This document shows positions 42,899 through 50,933 of a DNA stretch of 64,000 nucleotides, piece after piece (the stretch's first letter is position 1; every line of letters starts with the position of its first letter). The DNA lies in assembly GCA_035529895.1 (NCBI GenBank), contig DATKVV010000083.1, positions 1 through 64,000 of the forward strand. Reading direction: 5' to 3'. Below the pieces are notes generated by a model. The model saw only the letters and a program-made list of their open reading frames with translations, was not told where the DNA came from and did not search any database. This stretch comes from JAUWKC01 sp035529895. GTDB taxonomy: Bacteria; Planctomycetota; Phycisphaerae; Sedimentisphaerales; Anaerobacaceae. The position numbers and the translations under genes were made by a program.

Positions 42899-44961
42899 TT
42901 TCCGCTGCTCTCCTTTTTCAATCCGGTTATGTCATACAAACTGGGTGTCAGTTTTTCCTGAACATCGACTATGAAAACCTGCGAATCATTCTGGTCGGCA
43001 ACCACAACAAATTTCCGTATGTTCTTTAAGCCCTCTTCAAAAGCGGCCAATATCTGTTCCCGCACATAAATTTTTTCCGCAGCATCGTACGCCTTGACCT
43101 GGCTGGCAAAACGCTCCCCCGTTGCCCGTGCAAGCGTGGCTTTTTCAAAGGCATAACTGTGTGCTTTTCTCAACTTCGCAAAGATATCACCTTTAGTCTC
43201 TGTAAAGGCATTATCCAACTGGCGGCCAAGCTCTTCGCTGCCTTTTTGGTCATTGTTCTTTTCAGCCTGCTGATACCTGATAGCAAGGTCATAGAGCCTG
43301 TCAGCCTCCTCTACAGAACCTGCCAGAGAACTTAGAATCTTGTTCCTGTAGGCCTCAGCGTCAAGTATAGCCGCCTGCTTTTTCTGTACGGCAGCGACAA
43401 CTTTCTGGTAATCCACGGCAACCTCCGGCGGCGGATGAATTCCCTGCACACCTACAAACACGATTTCAACGCCGAGACCCGCCCCGTCTGCGGCCTCTTG
43501 GATCCTATCGACCAGAATACGCTTGGCCTCGGCACGACCGGCGCCGAACAGGCTGTGATCCATATCCTCCTGGCTATCGACCTCAACCTTTGCGCTGGCT
43601 GCGAACCTTGTAAGCTCACGGTAACAAATGGATTCCAGCACTTTTTTGGGCTCGTTATGATTGTAGATATAAGAATACAAATCCTTAATCCTGTATTGAA
43701 CGGGGATGGCGGCGATAACAAGGCTTACGGGAGCGGCCCCGGTAATCGAAGCTGCACCTGTTTGCCTGCTGGCCACAAGCAGATGGTATTCTTCCTCATA
43801 ATGAGCCCTGCCCCACAGCAACGGCTCTCGGACCGCTTCCCCGGTCCTGGGGTCAACCTTGGGTACATAACCAATATGGAGTTCCGAAATTCTTTTCGTG
43901 GGATATTTATGGGCGATATCGATTGGCCAAGGCCATTTGAAGGTCAATCCGGGCCCGGCAATTCTCTTTTGGCCGGCCTTGGTTAACGGGTTTCCGAAAT
44001 GCTCGATTATTGCCTCTTCGTTGGGAGCTACGACAATGATGCAACTGAGCAAATACAGCGTAACACCAGCGAATAAAATCAACGGTACAATGGCTTTTTC
44101 GAGGAGCTTATAAAACCAGGTCTGAGAAACTTTAAAGCCAAACTGATAATCAATGGCGCTCGCGGCGGTTCGAAGTATCCCGCCCGGCTCGCTAATAAGC
44201 CCGAGCAATCTGCTGTCAAAGGCGCTTCTGTGGTATTGCCCTTTCAGCCTTGGGCGATACATATCCAAAAGAACGTTCAGGCCGGTCTCGGCGCCGAGGA
44301 GGACAAGCAAGATTGGAATTGCCCAATTGAGAATTATTATGAAGACGAAATTCTTGAATTGCACGAGGGCCAAAGCTACGGCCAAGGCAAAGCATAAGAC
44401 GGCCACGCCCAACAGGAAGCTGCCGCCCGCTCTTAAGGGCTTCCACTGCGGCTGGGCCGACATGCCGATGGCGTAACGGGACATCAGGAAGCTGACAAAA
44501 GCTATTGCCGTCATAAAAACTGCGATAAGCAGCGGCTGCTTCGGCTCGATATCGGCGCCCCCCGAGGCGCTTTGCAACAAATACAGCCCGATAGCCAGCT
44601 CATAAACACCTATGATTGCCGCGAATATAGGGATGAACCATTTTTCGAGTATCTGGAGGCGGCGCTGGGCAACCGCAAATAGAGTGGCGCGTTCTTGCCC
44701 GGCCTGAAAAATCGCCGAGGCCTTCTTGTCCCTGGCCAACTGAGTAATATCGAGCTTTTCCTGCTCAGCCAGGGCACGCTGGTGAAACTGCAAACATAAA
44801 GCAAACCAAATCAAAACAGCGGCCAAGACAAGCCAGCTCACCGCAAAGACTGCAAAGAACTCGCTCCATAAGCCAATCAGCAAGGTAATGATAAAAAACA
44901 GAAGACTCAAAGCTAACGATGCCCGAGCCAGATATTCGGCGCGCCTGGAGGATATAGTCAT
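42895..44961 (-). CDS. SPFH protein fused to a polytopic membrane domain (second HflK-like)
   Basis: 688 residues. The first about 330 residues hold some eight hydrophobic helices, not found in ordinary HflK. An SPFH domain follows at VVAPNEEAIIEHFGNPLTKAG near residue 312 and a C-terminal helical region resembles the HflK tail (AAVQKKQAAILDAEAYRNKI near 520). It is the first gene of the SPFH operon and overlaps hflC by 4 bp. The added membrane domain suggests a specialised scaffold. A partner protease or substrate is not evident. Confidence 0.8.
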   Translation of the reverse strand: MTISSRRAEYLARASLALSLLFFIITLLIGLWSEFFAVFAVSWLVLAAVLIWFALCLQFHQRALAEQEKLDITQLARDKKASAIFQAGQERATLFAVAQRRLQILEKWFIPIFAAIIGVYELAIGLYLLQSASGGADIEPKQPLLIAVFMTAIAFVSFLMSRYAIGMSAQPQWKPLRAGGSFLLGVAVLCFALAVALALVQFKNFVFIIILNWAIPILLVLLGAETGLNVLLDMYRPRLKGQYHRSAFDSRLLGLISEPGGILRTAASAIDYQFGFKVSQTWFYKLLEKAIVPLILFAGVTLYLLSCIIVVAPNEEAIIEHFGNPLTKAGQKRIAGPGLTFKWPWPIDIAHKYPTKRISELHIGYVPKVDPRTGEAVREPLLWGRAHYEEEYHLLVASRQTGAASITGAAPVSLVIAAIPVQYRIKDLYSYIYNHNEPKKVLESICYRELTRFAASAKVEVDSQEDMDHSLFGAGRAEAKRILVDRIQEAADGAGLGVEIVFVGVQGIHPPPEVAVDYQKVVAAVQKKQAAILDAEAYRNKILSSLAGSVEEADRLYDLAIRYQQAEKNNDQKGSEELGRQLDNAFTETKGDIFAKLRKAHSYAFEKATLARATGERFASQVKAYDAAEKIYVREQILAAFEEGLKNIRKFVVVADQNDSQVFIVDVQEKLTPSLYDITGLKKESSGK

Positions 44962-45064
44962 TTCTTATTCCCGTACCCCGAATGCGAACAAAAGACTTTA
45001 ACCACAGTATCCATATAATGTAAATGCATATAAGCCCTTTACAATCTGCAAGACATTTACTATA

Positions 45065-45078
45065 ACGACAACTGTCGT
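45065..45078. promoter_or_regulatory. Possible operator palindrome in the divergent SPFH/ABC-permease region
   Basis: The inverted repeat ACGACA-AC-TGTCGT lies in the 213-bp region between the divergently read SPFH operon and the ABC permease. It is the only clear symmetric site there. No regulator gene is adjacent. Confidence 0.25.
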
Positions 45079-45174
45079 GTTAGCATAGAGATAATAGCCA
45101 AAAAAGTTGTCCATTGAAAACCGGCTATACCCTCTGATACCGGACCGTAGCGCCGCTGAGAGAGCAATAAGAAA

Positions 45175-46140
45175 ATGACTAAAATATTTACAATAGCAAA
45201 AAACACATTCATAGAGACACTGAGGCAGCCGGTCTACTTCATAATAATTATCGGTGCTCTGTTCCTGTTCTTTATAAGTCCATCTTTGACCATGTACACA
45301 ATGAGCGACGACGACAAGCTCCTGCGTGATATAGGCTTATCTACGTTATTCCTGACCAGCTTGTTCATAGCAATATTCTCCGCTTCGGGGGCTGTTGCCG
45401 AAGAAATCGAGAATAAGACCGTGACTACCGTCTTGAGTAAGCCCGTCCGACGTCCGATATTCATTATTGCAAAGTTTCTTGGCGTCTCTGCCGCGGTGGG
45501 ACTGGCCCATTATATTTGCACCATCGCCCTGCTGATGGCCATCAGGCACGGTGTCCTCGGAGCGGTATGGGACACCCACGACTGGACAGTTTTGGGCACA
45601 GCGGGGGTTATCACAGTCCTGACATTCTCCCTAAGCGCTTTCTTTAACTACACTTACGACTGGAAGTTCTCGTCCACAGCGGTTGTGCTGGGTAGCGTGT
45701 TTTGCACGTTGGGTATAGTTTTCCTGGCTTTTGTGGACCGAAACTGGAAGTTCAACCCGCATAATAACGGCATAAACACACTGGACGTTTACGGCTCGGC
45801 ATTACTGTTGCTCGCTGCAATCATAATTGCAGCACTGGCATTGGCGCTCTCAGCCAGGTTTAACATTGTCGTAACGCTTTCGGCCTGCATTGGTATCTTT
45901 CTGCTGGGACTTATAAGCGACTATACGTACGGCAGACTGGCCGAGCAACACTGGCTGCTGGCCAGAATATGGTATTTCCTGGTGCCCAATTTGCAGATTT
46001 TTTGGATAAGCGACGCCATTTACGAAGAAAGCAGGGTTACACTGAAGTATATCGTACTAAGTGCCTCTTATGCGTTCTGCTATGCGACCGCTATGCTTGC
46101 AGTAGCCGTCGCCCTGTTCCAAAGGCGCCAGGTGGGCTGA
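45175..46140 (+). CDS. ABC-2 type transporter permease, stand-alone
   Basis: A 321-residue membrane protein with about six helices. The N-terminal helix VYFIIIIGALFLFFISP is followed by IFSASGAVAEEIENKTVTTV and LSKPVRRPIFIIAKFLG, the coupling region of NosY-like permeases. No ATPase gene is adjacent on this strand. The ATPase at 37392-38633 could serve it, since both permeases belong to the same class. Substrate is unknown. Confidence 0.78.
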   Translation: MTKIFTIAKNTFIETLRQPVYFIIIIGALFLFFISPSLTMYTMSDDDKLLRDIGLSTLFLTSLFIAIFSASGAVAEEIENKTVTTVLSKPVRRPIFIIAKFLGVSAAVGLAHYICTIALLMAIRHGVLGAVWDTHDWTVLGTAGVITVLTFSLSAFFNYTYDWKFSSTAVVLGSVFCTLGIVFLAFVDRNWKFNPHNNGINTLDVYGSALLLLAAIIIAALALALSARFNIVVTLSACIGIFLLGLISDYTYGRLAEQHWLLARIWYFLVPNLQIFWISDAIYEESRVTLKYIVLSASYAFCYATAMLAVAVALFQRRQVG

Positions 46141-46143
46141 AAT

Positions 46144-46162
46144 CGGCGTGCCTTGCACGCCG
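46144..46162. terminator. Probable bidirectional terminator hairpin
   Basis: CGGCGTGC and GCACGCCG form a perfect 8-bp stem with a CTT loop, located between two convergent genes (ABC permease and acetyltransferase). There is no T run, so termination efficiency is uncertain. Confidence 0.4.
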
Positions 46163-46176
46163 TCAGAAATAAAGCC

Positions 46177-46641
46177 TTATGGTTCCGAAGACAGCACTTT
46201 TAGGACTGCGATTTCGTCGCAGTTTTGCTGTTTGGGACATCTGGCGCAGTCGCGCCAGACCTTCATGGGAAGTGCGTCCGTTTCAACTGCCTCGAAGCCG
46301 AGTTTTTCAAAGAAATTCGGATCCAGCGTAAGAGCAAAAACCTTTTTGAGTCCAAGCCCAAGGGCCTGTTCAAGGGCCGCCTCGACCAGCGCTTTGCCGG
46401 CCCCTTTGCCAATATTCGCCTGGTCGACCGCCAATGATTTTATTTCGGCCAAGTCCGACCAGACAACCTGCAGCGCACAGCAGCCGACAATGCTGCCATT
46501 CAACTCGGCCACACTGAAGGTCTGTAAGTTCTCGTAAACATCAGCCATTGAACGAAACAGCATCTTGTCCTGCTCGGCATAGCAATTAATCAGAGCACAG
46601 ATATTTTTGACATCCGATACCTTTGCGTTCCTAACGTTCAT
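46177..46641 (-). CDS. GNAT acetyltransferase, short N-acetylglutamate-synthase-like
   Basis: A 154-residue GNAT protein. The acetyl-CoA motif is reduced to LAVDQANIGKGAGKALVEAA near residue 70, and FFEKLGFEAVE lies near 110. The C-terminus MKVWRDCARCPKQQNCDEIA matches the cysteine-containing tail I know from the minimal N-acetylglutamate synthases of anaerobic bacteria. If so, it makes N-acetylglutamate, the first step of arginine synthesis; argG is 12 kb away. It is read away from the acyl-chain cassette that starts about 130 bp upstream. Confidence 0.7.
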   Translation of the reverse strand: MNVRNAKVSDVKNICALINCYAEQDKMLFRSMADVYENLQTFSVAELNGSIVGCCALQVVWSDLAEIKSLAVDQANIGKGAGKALVEAALEQALGLGLKKVFALTLDPNFFEKLGFEAVETDALPMKVWRDCARCPKQQNCDEIAVLKVLSSEP

Positions 46642-46771
46642 AGAAATAAGTATACCCGAAAGCCCGGATTTCTTACAACATCAATATCAATATCGAAACG
46701 CCTGCGATTTAGAGTCGGAAGCATTAAAAAAGCGAAAAATAAGGCTGGAAAAACTCTTGCGCATTACTACA

Positions 46772-47251
46772 ATGGCCGACACTATGAGATTTATCCTTAT
46801 TGACAAGGTTGTTTCGCTGGCGCCGGGCAGGGAAATAAAGGCGGTCAAGAGTGTTTCCCTGGCCGAAGAATATCTGGCCGATCATTTCCCGACTTTTCCG
46901 GTCCTGCCGGGCGTGCTGCTGCTGCAAGGACTGATTGAATCAGCATCGTGGCTGGTTCGAGAAACAGAGAATTTCGTCCACAGCATGATATTGCTTGGAG
47001 AAGCCAGAAATGTAAAATATAAGAGCTTTCTTGCGCCCGGAAGTCGGATAGAATATACGGTTGAGGCCAGAACGATCGAGGAAAACATCAGCAGCTTCAG
47101 CGGGTTCGGCGTCGCCGACAATGAACAGATTATTGAGGCGAAGTTTGGGTTGAGGCACTTTAATTTGGCGGATGAGAATTCAGCAATGGCCGCAGTGGAC
47201 GCTCAAGTTATCGAAAACATGAAAAGACGATGGGAACTGTTAAGACCGTAA
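46772..47251 (+). CDS. FabZ-like hot-dog dehydratase homologue lacking the catalytic Glu
   Basis: 159 residues from ATG 46772 (46784 is possible). The hot-dog fold and the FabZ motif are clear: the catalytic histidine is His38 in YLADHFPTFPVLPGVLLL. The second catalytic residue, Glu in FabZ (LEAMAQ), is replaced by glutamine, Gln52 (LQGLIES). It may therefore not dehydrate hydroxyacyl-ACP on its own. It opens a cassette of acyl carrier protein, a second dehydratase and two ketosynthases on the same strand. A heterodimer with the complete dehydratase is my inference. I see no strong ribosome binding site. Confidence 0.75.
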   Translation: MADTMRFILIDKVVSLAPGREIKAVKSVSLAEEYLADHFPTFPVLPGVLLLQGLIESASWLVRETENFVHSMILLGEARNVKYKSFLAPGSRIEYTVEARTIEENISSFSGFGVADNEQIIEAKFGLRHFNLADENSAMAAVDAQVIENMKRRWELLRP

Positions 47252-47307
47252 GCAGTAAGGCGTATCGCAAAGTATCAAACACTAACAGAACACCGGAGGT
47301 AAAAATT

Positions 47308-47703
47308 ATGGCAATGAGTCGGGAGGAAATCTTCCAGGAGGTTCAGGAAATCTTGGTTGATGCGTTAGGAGTCGACAACGACGAGGTCACCGCTGATGCG
47401 ACGTTAATGGGCGACCTCGGGGCCGAAAGCATTGACTTTCTGGACATAGTATTCCGGCTTGAGAAGGCATTTGCAATAAAGATCCCGCGCGAAGAGCTGT
47501 TCCCCGCCGAAAGTCTGATGAATAATCCCGAGTTCGTAAGCAAAGGTAAATTAACCGAGAAAGGGCTGACTGAACTGAGAGACAAGATGCCGCATACCGA
47601 CTATGCCGCGTTCGAAAACGACCCCGACATCAACAAGTTGGGTGATTTGTTTACCGTCAACGCGATTGTCAACTATGTGGGAAGTAAATTGAACGCTGCC
47701 TGA
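47308..47703 (+). CDS. Acyl carrier protein, long form
   Basis: 131 residues, against about 80 for a normal ACP. The phosphopantetheine serine is Ser41 in GDLGAESIDFLDIV, which fits the DSL-type motif. The first helices are ordinary. About 45 residues (roughly 65-110, PAESLMNNPEFVSKGKLTEK onward) are inserted before the last helix. GGAGG precedes the ATG 47308; the frame is open to 47230 but that start lacks a site. It tethers the growing acyl chain for the flanking enzymes. Confidence 0.85.
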   Translation: MAMSREEIFQEVQEILVDALGVDNDEVTADATLMGDLGAESIDFLDIVFRLEKAFAIKIPREELFPAESLMNNPEFVSKGKLTEKGLTELRDKMPHTDYAAFENDPDINKLGDLFTVNAIVNYVGSKLNAA

Positions 47704-47783
47704 CAATAATATTTAGAGCGTTTTTTAAGATAGTGGCGGCAGGATTGTTCAAAGTCAACCTGCCGTTAACTTTAATATGGCAG

Positions 47784-48281
47784 ATGCGCTGGATCTGGAT
47801 AGATAAATTTGTTGAGTTTCAAAGCGGCAAGAGCGCCGTGGCGGTCAAAAACGTAACCCTTGCGGAAGAGCATTTACACGACCATTTTCCCGGCTTTCCC
47901 GTTATGCCGGAGACCCTGATGATTGAGGCGATGGCGCAGACATCCGGGATACTCGTCGGCGAGGCAAATCAATTCAAGGAAAAAGTTATCCTCGCCAAGA
48001 TCAAAAGTGCCGTCTTTTTTGACTGCGTGAGGCCGGGTGACACGATAAAACTACACGCCAAAATTGACTCTATCGCCCCGGAGGCGGCAAGCACGAGCGG
48101 CAAGATTACGTGCGGCGACAAGCTGGTCGCTGAGATTGACCTGATGTTCAGCCACATCGACAAAAACCTCGCGGGCAAAGAGTTTCCTGCAGAAAACTTT
48201 GTTTTTACGGACACTTTTAAGTCGCTCCTGCGAGGCACGGTTCCGGGTAGTGCCGGGCAGGAGTCGGAGGCGCAACAGTGA
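47784..48281 (+). CDS. FabZ-like 3-hydroxyacyl-ACP dehydratase with intact active site
   Basis: 165 residues from ATG 47784. The FabZ signature is complete: His34 in HDHFPGFPVMPETLMIE and Glu48 in MIEAMAQTSG. The reaction is removal of water from 3-hydroxyacyl-ACP. The C-terminus (about 125-165) is longer than in FabZ and ends in a small acidic tail. The stop overlaps the GTG start of the next gene by 4 bp, so translation is coupled. A GTG at 47733 is an alternative start. Confidence 0.85.
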   Translation: MRWIWIDKFVEFQSGKSAVAVKNVTLAEEHLHDHFPGFPVMPETLMIEAMAQTSGILVGEANQFKEKVILAKIKSAVFFDCVRPGDTIKLHAKIDSIAPEAASTSGKITCGDKLVAEIDLMFSHIDKNLAGKEFPAENFVFTDTFKSLLRGTVPGSAGQESEAQQ

Positions 48282-49606
48282 GTCCGGCCCGCGTGGTTAT
48301 AACCGGTCTCGGCGCGGTAAGTCCCCTCGGCTTGACCGCTCCGGATATGTGGAAGGGTCTTTGTGCCGGCCGGTGCGGGATCGGCGGAATTACGGCGTTT
48401 GACCCGGCGGGCTTCGACTGCAAATTAGCGGGCCAGGTCCCGGATTACAGGATACAACAGTATGTGCCAAAGAGCCATCGCAAAGCCGTCAAACTGATGT
48501 CGCGGGATATCGAGCTGGCGGTAATTGCGGCAAACGAAGCTCTGACAAGCAGCGGCCTTGTCACCGTGGGTATTGACCCGGAAAGGGTCAATATTGATCC
48601 ACAGCGTATGGCAATCAATCTGGGCGCAGGTCTTATAAGCTGCGACCTGGTCGAGCTGGCCCCGGCAGTGGCGGCGAGTATTACCGACGGCAAGTTTGAC
48701 ATTCGCAAATACGGCAAAGAGGGCCTGGAGCTGGTAACGCCGTTGTGGCTGCTCAAGTATCTGCCTAACATGCTTGCCTGCCATATAGGCATTATTCACG
48801 ACATTCAAGGGCCGAGCAACACCATCACGTGCGCCGAATGCTCCGCTCACCTGGCCATAGGCGAGGCTGAGCAGATTATCGCTCGCGGCGACAGCGATAT
48901 TGCGCTTGCCGGCGGGGCTGAGGCAAAAGTAAACCCGATAGTTATGATTCGTCAGTGCCTGCTAAGAAGGGCCACGACTGAGAATAACGACGACCCCGCC
49001 TCATCATGCCGGCCTTTCGATGCCGATGCCAAAGGCTCGGTTTTCGGCGAAGGGGCCGGCGTAGTGATATTGGAAAATCTGGAAAATGCACAAAAACGGG
49101 GTGCAAAGATTTACGCCGAAGCAGTCGGCATCGGATACGGCAGCAGCATAAATCCGGCGTACGAACACCTCGAGCCTGACGGTTATGGGTTACAGATAGC
49201 GATAGAAAAAGCAATGGCGGATGCGCAGATTCGGCCCAAAGATTTGGACCTGATTATCCCACATGGCACGGGTATCGCTGCCGATGATTTGGCCGAGGCA
49301 AGAGCGATTGAAGCGGCGCTCGGCGAAGCCTCGAGGGAAATCCCTGTCTGGCCGACTAAAAGTATGCTCAGTAACACAGGCGCGGCAAGCGGAGCGATTG
49401 ATGTTATTGCGGCAATTTGTGCAATGACCGAGGGCAAAATACCCGCTGCAAGAAACTGTGACAGGCAGGCGAACGGGTGCAATTTGAATATCGCAAGCCA
49501 GGCACAGCAGACGGACATCAACTATGCACTGTGCTGCAGCTATACTTATGGCGGGCAAACAGCCGCTTTGGTACTGAAAAAGTTTGACGTCGAGATAACA
49601 AGCTGA
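48278..49606 (+). CDS. Ketosynthase-like protein with substituted active site (KS-beta/chain-length-factor type)
   Basis: 442 residues, FabF fold throughout. Ungapped alignment of its TCAECSAHLAIGEA region with the canonical TACxSG motif (FabF and the next gene) places Glu187 at the catalytic cysteine; Cys188 is one position later. The first histidine is kept (His329, IIPHGTGI). The second, in KSMxGH, is replaced by Asn366 (KSMLSNTG). Loss of Cys and of a His is the mark of chain-length factors (KS-beta), where Gln often takes the Cys place. GGAGG precedes the GTG start. The intact ketosynthase begins right after its stop, as in KS/CLF pairs. Confidence 0.8.
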   Translation: MSPARVVITGLGAVSPLGLTAPDMWKGLCAGRCGIGGITAFDPAGFDCKLAGQVPDYRIQQYVPKSHRKAVKLMSRDIELAVIAANEALTSSGLVTVGIDPERVNIDPQRMAINLGAGLISCDLVELAPAVAASITDGKFDIRKYGKEGLELVTPLWLLKYLPNMLACHIGIIHDIQGPSNTITCAECSAHLAIGEAEQIIARGDSDIALAGGAEAKVNPIVMIRQCLLRRATTENNDDPASSCRPFDADAKGSVFGEGAGVVILENLENAQKRGAKIYAEAVGIGYGSSINPAYEHLEPDGYGLQIAIEKAMADAQIRPKDLDLIIPHGTGIAADDLAEARAIEAALGEASREIPVWPTKSMLSNTGAASGAIDVIAAICAMTEGKIPAARNCDRQANGCNLNIASQAQQTDINYALCCSYTYGGQTAALVLKKFDVEITS

Positions 49607-50929
49607 ATGGTTGAGAAAAATACATCGCAAAGGGTGGTAATTACCGGAATGGGTATTGTCTGTCCCTTGGGGCACGATGTGGAGAGGGTCTGGCAGGCGA
49701 TACTGGCGGGCCAGAGCGGAGTGGCAGGAACCACCATTTTCGATGCCTCGACGTTCCCCACTACTTTCAGCGCGGAAGTCAAGGGCTACGACTTTGCAAG
49801 ACATACAAAGCATCCGCACCTGCACGAATACTGCAATCGAGGTTCGGGCTTTGCCATCGGGGCAGCGGCCCAGGCCTGCAGGCAGGCGAGGATTGATATT
49901 GAAACCGAAGAGCCCGCCGATGGAATAGACCGCCGCAGATTGGGGATTTACCTCGGAGCCGGTGAAGGCTCTGTGGACAACGATGCGTTCTTCGGCGCCA
50001 TAGTTAAAGGTTGGGACGCAGCCGGCGGCCAAATGGACTGGGTACGCTGGGCTGAGGCGGCCTACGGCAGAATGGACGCGATGCGCGAGCTTGAGCAGGA
50101 GCCGAATATGCCGGCCGCCCATATAGCAATACTCACGGGCGCGCGCGGGCCCGTAAGAAGCTGCCTCACCGCCTGCGCGGCCAGCACACAGGCGGCGGGC
50201 GAAGCAGCAATGCTGATTCGCCGGGGCGAGGCGGATGCAATGGTCGCCGGCGGCGCACATTCGATGATACACCCCCTTGGTGTCACCGGGTTTAACCGAC
50301 TTACCGCCCTATCGACAAGGAACAGTAGCCCCCAAACAGCCTCGAGGCCGTTTACCGCCAGCAGAGACGGTTTCGTACTTGGCGAAGGTGCTGCTATACT
50401 TATTCTTGAAGCTCTAAGCTCCGCACAAAAGAGGGGTGTGCAAATCCTGGCCGAGGTCATAGGCTACGGCAGCAGTTCCGACGCATTCAGGGTTACCGAT
50501 ATGCACGAGGAAGGCAGAGGACCGATACAGGCGATGACCGCCGCTCTTGCGGATGCGGGCATCAGCTATAAGGATGTTGATTACATAAATACGCACGGCA
50601 CGGGCACAATGGAAAACGACTCGGTAGAGACCAAAGCTATTAAAGCCGTTTTCAAGGAAGAGGCGAAAAATATTCCGGCCAGCAGCGTCAAGAGTATGAT
50701 GGGGCATTTAATCGGGGCGGCCGGTGCGGCCGAATTGATTACTTGTGTTCTGGCGATACGTGATAATATCGTACCGCCGACCATAAATCTAAACGACCCC
50801 GAACCCCAACTGGATTTGGATTATGTGCCGAATAAGCCGAGAAAAATGCAGGTGGACGTCGCGATGAACGAGTCCTTCGGATTCGGCGGACAAAATAATG
50901 TGGTGATAATTAAAAGATACGAAGAATAA
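49607..50929 (+). CDS. Beta-ketoacyl-ACP synthase, FabF-like, catalytically complete
   Basis: 440 residues with the Cys-His-His triad: Cys190 in LTACAASTQ, His330 in NTHGTGTMEND and His367 in VKSMMGHLIGAAGAAE. It condenses an acyl primer with malonyl-ACP. The ATG directly abuts the TGA of the KS-beta-like gene. The region 40-110 differs from FabF, with an insert HTKHPHLHEY. The cassette has no visible ketoreductase, enoyl reductase or malonyl transferase, which would have to come from elsewhere in the genome. serS follows after 4 bp. Confidence 0.9.
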   Translation: MVEKNTSQRVVITGMGIVCPLGHDVERVWQAILAGQSGVAGTTIFDASTFPTTFSAEVKGYDFARHTKHPHLHEYCNRGSGFAIGAAAQACRQARIDIETEEPADGIDRRRLGIYLGAGEGSVDNDAFFGAIVKGWDAAGGQMDWVRWAEAAYGRMDAMRELEQEPNMPAAHIAILTGARGPVRSCLTACAASTQAAGEAAMLIRRGEADAMVAGGAHSMIHPLGVTGFNRLTALSTRNSSPQTASRPFTASRDGFVLGEGAAILILEALSSAQKRGVQILAEVIGYGSSSDAFRVTDMHEEGRGPIQAMTAALADAGISYKDVDYINTHGTGTMENDSVETKAIKAVFKEEAKNIPASSVKSMMGHLIGAAGAAELITCVLAIRDNIVPPTINLNDPEPQLDLDYVPNKPRKMQVDVAMNESFGFGGQNNVVIIKRYEE

Positions 50930-50933
50930 TAAC

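Noticed and set aside
42895..46140. SPFH operon plus stand-alone permease as an antiphage system
   Set aside because: No nuclease, nucleotidyl cyclase or effector gene is adjacent; SPFH proteins have ordinary membrane roles.
49190..50272. 360-residue minus-strand frame across the two ketosynthases
   Set aside because: Ketosynthase motifs on the plus strand are unambiguous.
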